50,327 nt of DNA, taken from assembly GCA_035502185.1 (NCBI GenBank), contig DATJUT010000104.1:1-50327 (forward strand). Reading direction: 5' to 3'. A program made the translations under genes and the position numbers. Positions 32,688 through 41,734 of this stretch are shown one piece after another. Origin of the DNA: Gemmatimonadales bacterium. Its GTDB lineage: Bacteria; Gemmatimonadota; Gemmatimonadetes; Gemmatimonadales; JACORV01. Numbering within the stretch: position 1 is the stretch's first letter; each line of letters opens with the position of its first letter. The notes under the pieces were generated by a model. The model worked only from the letters and a program-made list of their open reading frames with translations, was not told the origin of the DNA and did not search any database.

Positions 32688-34520
32688 ATGGCGAAGCAGC
32701 CGCTCACGGTGCTGAAGTTCGGCGGCTCGGTGCTTGGCACCGCGCGCGACTACGCGGCGGCGGTCGCGGACGTCAGGCGCCACCTGCAGCGTGGCGAGCG
32801 CGTGCTGGCGGTCGTTTCGGCGCTGAAGGGCGCCACGGACAGCCTGCTCGCGGACGCGCGCCATTTCGGCCCCGCCCCGGAGCCCGCGGCCACCGCGTCG
32901 CTGCTCGCGACCGGTGAGGCGGCCTCGGCGGCGCGGCTCGCCCTGGCCTTGAACGCGGCCGGCGTGGAGGCTGCGATCCTCGATCCGTCGGCGATCGGAC
33001 TGACGACGCGCGGGCCGCTCCTCGACGCCGACCCGGTCGCCGTGGACGACGAGGCGCTCCGCCGCGCGCTGGAGCGGTCGGGCGCCGCCGTCGTCCCGGG
33101 ATTCTTCGGGCGCGACACGTCGGGCGGGTACGCGTTGTTCGGGCGCGGCGGCACCGATTTGACGGCGCTGTTCCTCGCGCACCGCCTGGGCGCCAGGCTC
33201 TGCCGGCTCCTCAAGAACGTGGACGGCGTGTACGAGCACGATCCCGCCGGCGGCCGCAAGCCGAGACGCTACGACGTGATTTCCTGGGACGACGCCCTCA
33301 AGCTCGGCTCCCGGGTCGTCCAGCCCAAGGCGCTGCACTTCGCGCGGCGCGAGCGAGTCGAGTTCGACGTCGGTGCCGTCGGCTCGCCCCGCGGCACGCG
33401 GGTCGGCCCGGGCCCGACGGTGTGGGCGGGCGCGCGCGGCGCGAAGCGCGTGGCGGCGAAGCAGCGGCCGGTGAAGCCGGGCCGGGGGAAGACGCGGGAG
33501 GTCGACGTCGGCGCGCTCACCCGCTCGCTGGTGGACATCCCGTCCGTGAGCGGTGACGAGGGCGAGATCGCCGCGTACGTGGCGTCGTACCTCGAGCGCC
33601 TCGGCTACCGGGTCGAGCTGCAGGAGGCGGCGCCCGGCCGGTCGAACGTCATCGCCAAGGACGGCGCTGCGTCGCGGGTCGTCTTCGCCTCGCACCTCGA
33701 CACCGTTCCGCCGTTCGTCACGTCCTCCGAGGACGCCGACTTTTTGTACGGTCGCGGCGCATGCGACGCGAAGGGGATCGTGGCGGCACAGATCGCGGCC
33801 GCCCAGCGGCTGCGGGCCGACGGTCAGCGGGGCATCGGGCTGCTGTACGTGGTGGACGAAGAAGCGGGAAGCCTCGGCGCCAAGGTCGCCAACGGCCACG
33901 CCGCGGCGGAGGGCGTGCGTTACGTGGTCCTCGGCGAGCCGACCGACAACCGGCTGGCGAGGGGGTGCATGGGCTCGCTCCGGCTCTCGCTGGCGACCGC
34001 GGGGATCGCGGCGCACTCGGCGTACCCCGAGCGCGGCAGCTCGGCGATCCTCGCGTTGCTCGACGTGCTGGCGGACGTTCGCGGGGTCGAGTGGCCCACC
34101 GACCCGTTCTTCGGCGTCACGACCTGCAACATCGGTACGATCGCGGGCGGGACCCGCGCGAACGTGGTTCCGGCGGAGGCGCGGGCGGAGCTGCATTTCC
34201 GCGTGGCCGTGCCCTCCGAACAGGTGCGGCGGAAGCTGGAGCAGGTGGTGAAAGGTCGCGCCTCGCTCGAGGTGCACACCGTCACCGAGCCCATCCGCCT
34301 CACGGAGCTGCCGGACTTCGAGACGTGCGTGGTGCGCTACACCACCGACGCGCCGCATCTGTCGCGGTGGGGGGCGGCCCTGGTTTTCGGCCCCGGCTCG
34401 ATCCTCGAGGCGCACACCGACCACGAGAAGCTGCCCAAGGCGGAGCTGTACGAGGCCGTGGACGCCCTCGCCCGGCTCGGAAGCAGGCTGCTCGCGAAGA
34501 ACGGCGGAGGCGGGAAATGA
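32688..34520 (+). CDS. Aspartokinase-M20 deacylase (DapE-like) fusion enzyme
   Basis: 610 residues in one uninterrupted frame. Residues 1-~250 are an aspartate kinase catalytic domain: KFGGS (10-14), VVPGFFGRDTSGGY, FGRGGTDLTALFLA and LKNVDGVYEHDP, ISWDDALKLGSRVVQPKALHFA. The two C-terminal ACT domains of ordinary aspartokinases are absent. After a basic linker, residues ~275-610 are an M20 metallopeptidase: His336 and Asp338 (SHLDTVP), Asp360, catalytic Glu391 with Glu392, Glu417 (LGEPTD) and His576. With dapD in the same operon, N-succinyl-diaminopimelate desuccinylase is the likely activity; acetyl-lysine/ornithine deacylases are relatives. The fusion joins step 1 and a late step of the pathway. 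Confidence 0.9.
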   Translation: MAKQPLTVLKFGGSVLGTARDYAAAVADVRRHLQRGERVLAVVSALKGATDSLLADARHFGPAPEPAATASLLATGEAASAARLALALNAAGVEAAILDPSAIGLTTRGPLLDADPVAVDDEALRRALERSGAAVVPGFFGRDTSGGYALFGRGGTDLTALFLAHRLGARLCRLLKNVDGVYEHDPAGGRKPRRYDVISWDDALKLGSRVVQPKALHFARRERVEFDVGAVGSPRGTRVGPGPTVWAGARGAKRVAAKQRPVKPGRGKTREVDVGALTRSLVDIPSVSGDEGEIAAYVASYLERLGYRVELQEAAPGRSNVIAKDGAASRVVFASHLDTVPPFVTSSEDADFLYGRGACDAKGIVAAQIAAAQRLRADGQRGIGLLYVVDEEAGSLGAKVANGHAAAEGVRYVVLGEPTDNRLARGCMGSLRLSLATAGIAAHSAYPERGSSAILALLDVLADVRGVEWPTDPFFGVTTCNIGTIAGGTRANVVPAEARAELHFRVAVPSEQVRRKLEQVVKGRASLEVHTVTEPIRLTELPDFETCVVRYTTDAPHLSRWGAALVFGPGSILEAHTDHEKLPKAELYEAVDALARLGSRLLAKNGGGGK

Positions 34521-35242
34521 GGCTGGCGCTGTTCGGACTCGGCGGCATGGGCGGCCTGGTGGAGCGGCGGGCGCGCGAGGCGGGGCACGAGATCGCGGCC
34601 ACCTTCACCGACCGGGACGCCGGGCGCGGCTGGAAGGAGATCGCGGCGGTGCTCCGCGGCAGCGACGCGGCCGTGGATTTCTCGGCGGCGGCCGCGGTGC
34701 CGGATCACGTGCGCGCGTGCGTCGAGGCGGGCGTGCCGCTGGTCGAGGGGACGACGGGCTGGCAGGCGCAGCTGGCCGAGGTGCGCGGCGTCGTGGAGCG
34801 CGGCCAGGGCGCGCTGGTCTACGGCGCCAACTTCTCGATCGGCGTGAACCTGTTCTACCGCGTCGTCGCGGCGGCGGCGGCGGAGTACGCCCGCGATCCC
34901 GCGTACGCGCCGTTCCTGGAAGAGGCGCACCACGCGCGCAAGCAGGATGCGCCGTCGGGGACGGCACTCAAGCTCCGCGACCTGGTGGCGCGCGCCTACG
35001 GCGGCCGGGACCTCGCGGTCGCCAGCACTCGCGCCGGGCACATCCCGGGCACGCACCGGGTCGGATTCGACGGCCCGGCGGACCAGGTCACGCTCACCCA
35101 CGAGGCGCGCTCGCGGGAGGGGTTCGCCGCGGGCGCGCTGCTCGCCGCCCGGTGGATCGCTCTGTCCGGGCGCCGCGGCGTCTTCGAGTTCGCCGAGGTT
35201 CTCGATGCGATCCTCGACGCGGGGAAGGAGAAGGGACGATGA
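34517..35242 (+). CDS. dapB: 4-hydroxy-tetrahydrodipicolinate reductase
   Basis: 241 residues. Reduces hydroxytetrahydrodipicolinate to tetrahydrodipicolinate with NAD(P)H. N-terminal Rossmann loop GLGGMGGLV, DFSAAAAVPDHV, VEGTTGW, GANFSIGVNLFY, and the DapB signature EAHHARKQDAPSGTALKL with the catalytic His and Lys. The C-terminal GFDGPADQVTLTHEARSREGFAAGAL is typical. Slightly shorter than E. coli DapB (273). The ATG overlaps the fusion gene's stop (ATGA). Confidence 0.95.
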   Translation: MRLALFGLGGMGGLVERRAREAGHEIAATFTDRDAGRGWKEIAAVLRGSDAAVDFSAAAAVPDHVRACVEAGVPLVEGTTGWQAQLAEVRGVVERGQGALVYGANFSIGVNLFYRVVAAAAAEYARDPAYAPFLEEAHHARKQDAPSGTALKLRDLVARAYGGRDLAVASTRAGHIPGTHRVGFDGPADQVTLTHEARSREGFAAGALLAARWIALSGRRGVFEFAEVLDAILDAGKEKGR

Positions 35243-36162
35243 CGACCACGCTGGACTGGATGCGGGGATGCGCGACGGCCCTGGTGACGCCCTTCAAGGC
35301 GGACGGCGCGGTGGACCTGCCGCGCATGCGCTCGCTGGTGGAGCGTCAGATCGCGGGCGGCGTGAAGCTCCTGGTGCCATGCGGCACCACCGGCGAGCGG
35401 GCCACAATGAGCGACGAGGAAGGCCGCCAGGTCGTGGCCGCCACGATCGAGGTGGCCCGGGGCCGGGCGCGCGTCGTGGCCGGGGCGGGCAGCAACAACA
35501 CGGCCCACGCCATCGAGCAGGCCCGCGAGGCTGCGGCCCTCGGCGCCGACGGCGTCCTGATCGTGGCGCCCTACTACAACAAGCCCACGCAGGAGGGCCT
35601 GCTCGCGCACTTCGGCGCCGTGGCGAAGGCGGTCGCGCCCCTGCCGGTGATGATGTACAACGTGCCCGGACGCACCGCGTCGAACATCCAGGCCGCCACG
35701 GCGCTCAAGCTCGCCCGCGAGGTGCCGAACATCGTCGCGATCAAGGAGGCGTCCGGGGACTTCGCGCAGATCATGGCCATCCTCCGCGAGCGGCCGGCCG
35801 GCTTCCGCGTTCTCTCGGGCGACGACGCCGTGACCCTGCCGCTGATGGCCCTGGGCGCCGACGGCATCGTCTCGGTGGCCTCCAACGAGGCGCCCGACCT
35901 GATGTCCCGCCTGGCCGACCTCGCGCTGGCCGGCAAGTGGGACGAGGCGCGCGCGCTGCACTACCGGCTGCTGCCCCTGATGGAAGTGAACTTCGTCGAG
36001 TCCAGCCCCGGCCCCGTGAAGGCGGCGATGACCATGATGGGCCTGCTCGAGGAGCACTTCCGCCTGCCCCTGGTCCCGATCAAGGAGGCGAGCCGGACCC
36101 GGGTGCGCGAGGTGCTGAGCACGCTGTCGCTCCTCGGCCAGAGGTCGCATGCCGCTGCGTGA
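35239..36162 (+). CDS. dapA: 4-hydroxy-tetrahydrodipicolinate synthase
   Basis: 307 residues, class I aldolase TIM barrel. Condenses pyruvate and aspartate semialdehyde. Schiff-base Lys169 (VAIKEASGD), catalytic Tyr140 (MMYNVPGRT), and CGTTGE at 48-53. The ATG overlaps the dapB stop (ATGA). The 3' end overlaps dapD by 14 bp, so translation is linked along the operon. Confidence 0.95.
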   Translation: MTTTLDWMRGCATALVTPFKADGAVDLPRMRSLVERQIAGGVKLLVPCGTTGERATMSDEEGRQVVAATIEVARGRARVVAGAGSNNTAHAIEQAREAAALGADGVLIVAPYYNKPTQEGLLAHFGAVAKAVAPLPVMMYNVPGRTASNIQAATALKLAREVPNIVAIKEASGDFAQIMAILRERPAGFRVLSGDDAVTLPLMALGADGIVSVASNEAPDLMSRLADLALAGKWDEARALHYRLLPLMEVNFVESSPGPVKAAMTMMGLLEEHFRLPLVPIKEASRTRVREVLSTLSLLGQRSHAAA

Positions 36163-36979
36163 GCTGGTCGAAGCCCTGGTGGCGAAGCGGCCGGCGACCT
36201 TCGACTGGTCCGATCGCTCGCTGTTCGACGAATTCCGGGCCGCCCTGGGACGCGGCGAGATTCGGGCGGCGGAGCCCGTGGACGGCGGCTGGCGCGTCAA
36301 TCTCTGGGTGAAGGAGGCCATCCTGCTCGGCTTCCGGATGGGCACGCTGGTCGAGATGTCCGACGGCCCCACCCTGCGCTTCTTCGACAAGGACACCTAC
36401 CCGGTCAAGCCGCTGGTGGTGCGCGACGCCGTCCGCGTCGTGCCGGGCGGATCGGCCGTCCGGGACGGGGCGTACGTGGCGCCGGGCGTGGTGTGCATGC
36501 CGCCGATGTACGTCAACGTCGGCGCGTACGTGGACGAGGGAACGATGATCGACAGCCACGCGCTGGTGGGCTCGTGCGCGCAGATCGGGAAGCGCGTGCA
36601 CCTCTCGGCCGCGGCCCAGATCGGCGGCGTGCTCGAGCCGGCAGGCGCGCTGCCGGTGATCATCGAGGACGACGTGCTGGTGGGCGGCGGATGCGGCGTC
36701 TACGAGGGGACCATCGTGCACCGGGGCGCCGTGCTGGCCGCGGGGACGATTCTCACCGGGTCCACGCCCGTCTACGATCTGGTGCACCGGACCGTCTACC
36801 GCCGCAGCGGCCAGGCGCCGCTCGAGATCCCGGCCGACGCCGTCGTGGTGCCCGGCACGCGTCCGGCGGCGGGCGAAGGGGCGGCGGCCATGGGCGTGGC
36901 GCTCTACGCCCCGATCATCGTCAAGTACCGCGACCAGAAGACGTCGGCGGCCACGGCCCTGGAGGAGGCGCTGCGGTGA
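36149..36979 (+). CDS. dapD: Tetrahydrodipicolinate N-succinyltransferase
   Basis: 276 residues, the usual DapD length. Transfers succinyl from succinyl-CoA to tetrahydrodipicolinate. N-terminal helical domain, then the left-handed beta-helix with [22 protein letters not shown] split by turns, [37 protein letters not shown]. The presence of dapD sets the pathway as the succinylase variant and supports the DapE assignment of the fusion. Start ATG inside the end of dapA. Confidence 0.95.
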   Translation: MPLRELVEALVAKRPATFDWSDRSLFDEFRAALGRGEIRAAEPVDGGWRVNLWVKEAILLGFRMGTLVEMSDGPTLRFFDKDTYPVKPLVVRDAVRVVPGGSAVRDGAYVAPGVVCMPPMYVNVGAYVDEGTMIDSHALVGSCAQIGKRVHLSAAAQIGGVLEPAGALPVIIEDDVLVGGGCGVYEGTIVHRGAVLAAGTILTGSTPVYDLVHRTVYRRSGQAPLEIPADAVVVPGTRPAAGEGAAAMGVALYAPIIVKYRDQKTSAATALEEALR

Positions 36980-38025
36980 CTATTCGCGTGGGCGTGCTCG
37001 GCGCGACCGGCGCCGTCGGCCAGCGGTTCGTGCAGCTGCTCGACGGTCATCCGTGGTTCGACCTCGTCGCCGTCGCCGCCTCGGAGCGCTCCGCGGGGAA
37101 GTGCTACGGCGAGGCGTGCAGCTGGAAGCTCGACGTCCCGATGCCCGACGCGGCGCGCGACCTCGTCGTCGAGCCGGTGGAGCCCCGGCTCGAGTGCGAC
37201 GTCGTCTTCTCGGCCCTCGACGCCGCCGTCGCCGGTCCCGTCGAGGAGGCGTTCGCCGCCGCCGGCTACGCCGTGCTGAGCAACGCCCGCAGTCACCGCA
37301 TGGCGGACGACGTCCCGCTGCTCGTGCCGGAGGTGAACCCCGGCCATACGGCGCTCATTCCGGTCCAGAGGAAGCGGCGCGGCTGGCGAGGCTTCATCGC
37401 CACCAACCCCAACTGCGCGACCGCCACGCTGGTGCTCGCGCTGGCGCCGCTGGAACGGCGCTTCGGCCTCAAGGCCGTCGCCGTCACGACGCTCCAGGCC
37501 ATTTCGGGCGCCGGATACCCGGGGCTGCCCTCGCTGGACATCGTGGGGAACGTCATACCGTTCATCCAGGGCGAGGAGGAGAAGATCGAGCGGGAGACCC
37601 GGAAGATCCTCGGCACCATGAGCGGCGAGCGGGTAGCCCCGCATCCGGTCATCGTCAGCGCCACGACGACGCGCGTGCCGGTCGTGGACGGCCACACCGC
37701 TTCGGTGTTCGCGACCCTCGGCGCCGATCCGGGCCTCGACGCGGTGCGCGAGGCGCTCCGCGCCTTCCAGAGCGTGCCCCAGGAACGTCACCTGCCGAGC
37801 GCGCCGGCTCACCCGACGCTGCTCGTGGACGAGGATGACCGCCCGCAGCCCCGCCTCGACGTCAACCGGGAGCGTGGGATGGCCTCCGTCGTGGGACGGG
37901 TGCGCCGCTGCAACCTCCTCGGATACAAGTTCATCGTCCTCGGGCACAACACCATCCGCGGCGCCGCCGGCGCCTCGCTTCTCAACGCCGAGCTGCTCCA
38001 GTCCGAGGGCCTGCTGTCCCGGTAG
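36976..38025 (+). CDS. asd: Aspartate-semialdehyde dehydrogenase, archaeal/fungal-type
   Basis: 349 residues. Reduces aspartyl phosphate to aspartate semialdehyde with [22 protein letters not shown] (6-22), SNARSHRM, catalytic Cys147 ([10 protein letters not shown]), [20 protein letters not shown] and His in DGHTASVF. The SNARSHRM and LDIVGNV segments and length match the archaeal/fungal class (like Methanocaldococcus) rather than E. coli Asd. GTG start overlaps the dapD stop (GTGA). Last gene of the lysine operon; its product feeds dapA. Confidence 0.95.
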   Translation: MTIRVGVLGATGAVGQRFVQLLDGHPWFDLVAVAASERSAGKCYGEACSWKLDVPMPDAARDLVVEPVEPRLECDVVFSALDAAVAGPVEEAFAAAGYAVLSNARSHRMADDVPLLVPEVNPGHTALIPVQRKRRGWRGFIATNPNCATATLVLALAPLERRFGLKAVAVTTLQAISGAGYPGLPSLDIVGNVIPFIQGEEEKIERETRKILGTMSGERVAPHPVIVSATTTRVPVVDGHTASVFATLGADPGLDAVREALRAFQSVPQERHLPSAPAHPTLLVDEDDRPQPRLDVNRERGMASVVGRVRRCNLLGYKFIVLGHNTIRGAAGASLLNAELLQSEGLLSR

Positions 38026-38090
38026 CCGGCGCGAGTCCAGCCGCGCCGCCGCCTACGCGCGGAGCGGCACCGACTCCAGTCCGCGCGGAG

Positions 38091-38144
38091 TTGTCTTTTC
38101 ATAAGTAATGTTGATGTCTATCGCACATAGCATAACTTGTGTGC
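38091..38144 (+). promoter_or_regulatory. AT-rich promoter/operator region before lysR-type gene
   Basis: This ~54-bp stretch is far richer in A and T than the rest of the window. It contains an imperfect dyad ATG-T-CTAT-CGCAC-ATAG-CAT (38114-38133; CTAT/ATAG arms, 5-nt spacer), the size of a LysR-type operator, and a TGCATGCA palindrome over the start codon. TTGATG at 38111 and TAACTT at 38133 (16-nt spacer) may be promoter hexamers. Autoregulation is inferred. Confidence 0.45.
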
Positions 38145-39068
38145 ATGCAAGGCGCGTCGGGTCTCTCCCTTCAGCGGTATCGGTTGCTCGTCGCGCTGGC
38201 GGACGAGGGAAGCGTCACGGCCGCGGCGCGGGCCGTCGGGATCAGCCAGCCCGCCTTCTCCCAGCATCTCCGGCTCATCGAGCAGCACTACGGCTTGCCT
38301 CTGCTGATGCGGGCGGGACGGCGGGTCGTGCTGACCCACGCGGCCCGGGAAGTCGTGGACTACGCGCGCCGCATCGTGCGGCTCGCCGAGGAATCCGAGC
38401 GCGCCGCGCGCGAGTTGGTCGAGCTGGAGGCCGGGCGGCTCGTCGTCGGCGCGACGGCCACGGTCGGGACGTACCTCGTCCCCGGGGCTCTGGCGGAGTT
38501 CCGGCGCCGGTTCCCCGGCATCGCCGTCCAGCTCCGGCTGGGGGCCGCCGCGGAGGTGGAGCGGTGGGTGTTGCGCGGGGACGTGGACTTGGGCGTCCTG
38601 GGGCAGGGCTCCGGGCCCGCCGAGGGGAGGCTGACACCGTTTCGGCGAGACGAGCTGGTGGCGGTGGCGGCGCCCGGACATCCGCTGGCGACGGTGGCGC
38701 GGCTGGGCGGCGCGGCGCTGGCGGCGCACGCGCTCATCGTGCGGGAACCGGCATCGGGGACGCGCCGGACGCTGGAGCGGGCCCTCGCCCAGGCCGGGCT
38801 GACGCTTCGGGTGCTGTTCGAGCTGCCGAGCACCGAAGCGATCCTCCGGTCGGTGGCGGCGGGCCTCGGGGCGTCGGTGGTGTCGGGGCTGGCCGTGGGG
38901 GAGCGGCCGCTGGGCCTCGGGCTGCGGGTGCGGCGGGTCGCCGGTCTGGACCTGTCGCGCTACTTTGCCGTGATGAAGGCCCCGGACGTGGCATACGGCC
39001 CCGCGGCGCGGGAGTTCATCGCCCTGCTGGAGCGCGGGGCGACGCCGCCGGCCGTGCCCGCGGCATGA
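38145..39068 (+). CDS. LysR-family transcriptional regulator
   Basis: 307 residues from ATG; a GTG two codons earlier is possible. N-terminal winged helix: LSLQRYRLLVALADEGSVTAAARAVGISQPAFSQHLRLIE (quoted in two parts: through GSVTAA and from ARAVGIS). The effector domain starts at ~90 with LVVGATATVGTYLVPGALAEFRRR. This matches the CysB/CbbR/Cbl-like class of LTTRs; no specific ligand can be named. It follows asd by 119 bp on the same strand, so control of the lysine operon or of the downstream dehydratase are both possible. Confidence 0.92.
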   Translation: MQGASGLSLQRYRLLVALADEGSVTAAARAVGISQPAFSQHLRLIEQHYGLPLLMRAGRRVVLTHAAREVVDYARRIVRLAEESERAARELVELEAGRLVVGATATVGTYLVPGALAEFRRRFPGIAVQLRLGAAAEVERWVLRGDVDLGVLGQGSGPAEGRLTPFRRDELVAVAAPGHPLATVARLGGAALAAHALIVREPASGTRRTLERALAQAGLTLRVLFELPSTEAILRSVAAGLGASVVSGLAVGERPLGLGLRVRRVAGLDLSRYFAVMKAPDVAYGPAAREFIALLERGATPPAVPAA

Positions 39069-39235
39069 ACCGGCCGCTGGTGTTCGGAGGCGTGGTGGCG
39101 TACTCCCTGTTGGTCGCGGCCCTGCGCTACTTTCGGGTGATCGCCACGACGGGCACCATCGTGCTGTTCGCCGTCATGGTGGTGGATCTCGCGGCTACCC
39201 ACTGGCTGTTGCGCCGTGCGGCGCGGAAGCGCTGA
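39065..39235 (+). CDS. 56-residue two-helix membrane peptide
   Basis: ATG overlaps the LysR stop (ATGA). Two hydrophobic helices (about 8-24 and 29-49) with a basic C-terminus (RRAARKR). No family recognised. The tight overlap suggests co-expression with the regulator. Confidence 0.6.
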   Translation: MNRPLVFGGVVAYSLLVAALRYFRVIATTGTIVLFAVMVVDLAATHWLLRRAARKR

Positions 39236-39254
39236 GAAGGCGGTGCGGACGGCC

Positions 39255-39283
39255 TTGCCGCTACCCCAACCGGGCCGTAGTTT
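39255..39283 (+). promoter_or_regulatory. Candidate promoter of threonine dehydratase-like gene
   Basis: TTGCCG (39255-39260), 17-nt spacer, TAGTTT (39278-39283). The ATG follows 10 nt later, leaving almost no leader. Confidence 0.4.
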
Positions 39284-39293
39284 GCGGCCCTCA

Positions 39294-40292
39294 ATGGAGT
39301 CGTCGCCCCCCGTGACGGTCGCGTCGGCCCCCGAGCTCGTCAGTCTCGAAGCGATTCGCGAGGCCGCGCGGCACCTGCGTGGCGTCGCGGTGCACACGCC
39401 GCTGCTGCCGTCCGACGACCTGGCCGAGCGGCTCGGTGTGCCGGTGTTCGTGAAGCCGGAGAGTCTGCAGCGGGTCGGGGCCTTCAAGCTGCGGGGCGCG
39501 TTCACCCTGGTGCGGCAGCTGGCCGAGGGTGGCGCGCGCGGCGTGATCACGTATTCGTCGGGCAACCACGGCCAGGCGGTGGCGTGGGTGGCTCGGCGGT
39601 TCGGCCTTCGTGCGGTGATCGTGATGCCGGAGACGGTGGCCGCGCCGAAGCGTCGTGGCGTGGAGCGGCTCGGCGGCGAGGTGGTGCTGGCGGGTCGGAC
39701 GTCGCAGGACCGTTACGCGCGCGCGCTCGCGATCGCCGAGCGCGAGGGGCTGGCGGTCGTGCCGCCGTTCGACCATCCGGCCATCATCGCGGGTCAGGGG
39801 ACGGCAGGTCTCGAGCTGGTCGAGGACTGTCCGGACGTGCGCACGGTGGCGGTCCCGGTGGGCGGCGGTGGCCTCGCGGCCGGCGTCGCCACCGCCGTCC
39901 GGGCGCTCCGACCGGAGGCGGCGGTGGTGACGGTCGAGCCCGAGGGCGCGCCCACGTACGAGCGCGCGCGGGCGGCCGGGGAGCCGGTGACGCTCGAGCG
40001 CACGGGCAGCGTCGCGGACGGGCTGCTGCCGCTCCGGATCGGCTCGCTCACCTTCGCCCACCTGGCCAGGCACGCGGCCCGGGCGTGCCTGGTGTCGGAC
40101 CAGCAGATCGTGGAGGCGGTGCGGTTCGCGCTGGACCGGCTCAAGCTGGTCGTGGAACCCTCCGGCGCCGCCACCCTGGCCTGGCTCCTCGGCCAGCCCG
40201 CGGGGTCGGTCGCGGGACCGGTGGTCGCGGTGCTGTCGGGCGGCAACATCGAGTGGGAGGGTCTTCAGACGCTGCTCGGGGCGAAGGCGTGA
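39294..40292 (+). CDS. PLP-dependent threonine/serine dehydratase or serine racemase
   Basis: 332 residues, fold type II PLP enzyme. PLP Lys65 (GAFKLRGA), SSGNHGQA, phosphate loop GGGGLAAG and C-terminal LSGGNIE. No regulatory ACT domain, so it is the short, catabolic TdcB/serine-racemase-like form, not biosynthetic feedback-controlled IlvA. Deaminates Thr/Ser to oxobutyrate/pyruvate, or racemises Ser. Overlaps the next gene (GTGA). Confidence 0.9.
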   Translation: MESSPPVTVASAPELVSLEAIREAARHLRGVAVHTPLLPSDDLAERLGVPVFVKPESLQRVGAFKLRGAFTLVRQLAEGGARGVITYSSGNHGQAVAWVARRFGLRAVIVMPETVAAPKRRGVERLGGEVVLAGRTSQDRYARALAIAEREGLAVVPPFDHPAIIAGQGTAGLELVEDCPDVRTVAVPVGGGGLAAGVATAVRALRPEAAVVTVEPEGAPTYERARAAGEPVTLERTGSVADGLLPLRIGSLTFAHLARHAARACLVSDQQIVEAVRFALDRLKLVVEPSGAATLAWLLGQPAGSVAGPVVAVLSGGNIEWEGLQTLLGAKA

Positions 40293-41734
40293 CCGGACTC
40301 GGCCAGCTCGTCGGCGCGAAGGTGCTGGTGGCGGATGACGACGCCGCCCTGGTGGGGACCCTGACCTGGATTCTCAAGGAGCAGGGCTGCCACGTGGTCG
40401 CCGTGCCCGACGGGCAGAACCTCCTGGAGCAGCTGAGCCTGGAGCGCCCGGACCTGGTCCTGCTGGACATCATGATGCCGAAGGTGGACGGGCTGCAGCT
40501 GCTGGAGCGGATCCGCAGCGAGCCGCGGTGGCACGACCTCCCGGTGCTGATGATCTCCTCGATGGACGCCGAGGACGGGACGGCGAAGGCGCTGGGCCTG
40601 GGCGCGTCGGACTTCGTGGCCAAGCCGTTCCGGGTCAAGGAGCTCCTGGCGCGCGTGGAGGCGCAGCTCAAGCGCGGCCGCGAGCTGCGCTCGGCGCGGG
40701 AGGACGCGCGGGCGCGCGGCGCCATCGCGGACATCCTGCACGAGCTCACCGACACGCTGAAGCCCGACGAGATCTACCACATCCTGGCACGGCGGGTGGC
40801 GCGGGCGCTCAACATCTCCCGCTGCTCGCTGGTGCTGGCCAAGCCCGGGGACGTGTACGGCACGGTGGTCGCGGCCTACGAGAACCCGATGCTGCGCAAC
40901 CTGCGCATCGAGCTGGCCCGCTACCCCGAGATGCTCAAGGCGCTGGAGAGCGACCAGCCCGTCATCGTGGGCGACGTCGGGAGCGATCCGCTGTTCGTCG
41001 AGGTGCGGGCGATGTGGGCCAAGAACGGCATTCCGGTGCCGACCCAGTCGGTGGTGGCCCTGCCGTTCCGGATGCGGGAGGAGCAGTGCGGCGTGCTCTA
41101 CCTGCGCACGGTGCACGGCGAGGCGCCCCTGGAGCGCGATGACGCGCAGTTCGCGGACACCGTGATCAAGGCCGCGGTTGCGGCGATCGAGAAAGCGCAC
41201 GACTTTGAGACCGTCGTCTCGGACAAGGAGCGGCTCGAGTGGCTGGCGGCCACCGACCCGCTGACCGGGTGCCTCAACCGCCGGGCGCTGCTGGAGGCGG
41301 TGGAGCGGGAGGTGGACCGGGCGCGGCGCTACAACCTGGTGCTGGCGCTGCTGATGGTGGATCTGGACCACTTTAAGCGGATCAACGACACGCTCGGCCA
41401 CCTGGTCGGCGACACCGTGCTGCGCCAGCTGGGCGAACTGCTGCGGCGCGACGCGCGCTCGGTGGACGCGGTGGCCCGGTACGGCGGTGAGGAGTTCGTG
41501 ATTCTGCTGCCCGAGACCGCGGCGCACGGCGCGATGATCTTCGCCGACCGGATGCGGCAGCGCATCGCCAACTTCACCTTCGGGGACCCGGCGCGGCCGG
41601 TGCGCATCACGGTCTCGGTCGGGGTCGCCTGTTTCCCGGATCCGGCGGTGGACAGCCCGGAGTCCTTCATCGCTCTGGCCGACGCGGCGCTGTACCGCGC
41701 CAAGGCGGACGGCCGCAACGTGGTGCGACAGTGA
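40289..41734 (+). CDS. REC-GAF-GGDEF diguanylate cyclase response regulator
   Basis: 481 residues. Receiver domain with acidic pocket Asp16-18, phospho-acceptor Asp60 (LLDIMMPK) and Lys in AKPF. A GAF-like sensor (about 140-300) follows, then a GGDEF domain with active-site GGEEF at 399-403, and an inhibitory RxxD site (RSVD, 390-393) five residues upstream. So it should make c-di-GMP and be product-inhibited. No EAL domain. The partner histidine kinase is not in the window. The GTG start overlaps the dehydratase stop, and its own stop overlaps the Ser/Thr kinase start. Confidence 0.93.
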   Translation: MTGLGQLVGAKVLVADDDAALVGTLTWILKEQGCHVVAVPDGQNLLEQLSLERPDLVLLDIMMPKVDGLQLLERIRSEPRWHDLPVLMISSMDAEDGTAKALGLGASDFVAKPFRVKELLARVEAQLKRGRELRSAREDARARGAIADILHELTDTLKPDEIYHILARRVARALNISRCSLVLAKPGDVYGTVVAAYENPMLRNLRIELARYPEMLKALESDQPVIVGDVGSDPLFVEVRAMWAKNGIPVPTQSVVALPFRMREEQCGVLYLRTVHGEAPLERDDAQFADTVIKAAVAAIEKAHDFETVVSDKERLEWLAATDPLTGCLNRRALLEAVEREVDRARRYNLVLALLMVDLDHFKRINDTLGHLVGDTVLRQLGELLRRDARSVDAVARYGGEEFVILLPETAAHGAMIFADRMRQRIANFTFGDPARPVRITVSVGVACFPDPAVDSPESFIALADAALYRAKADGRNVVRQ

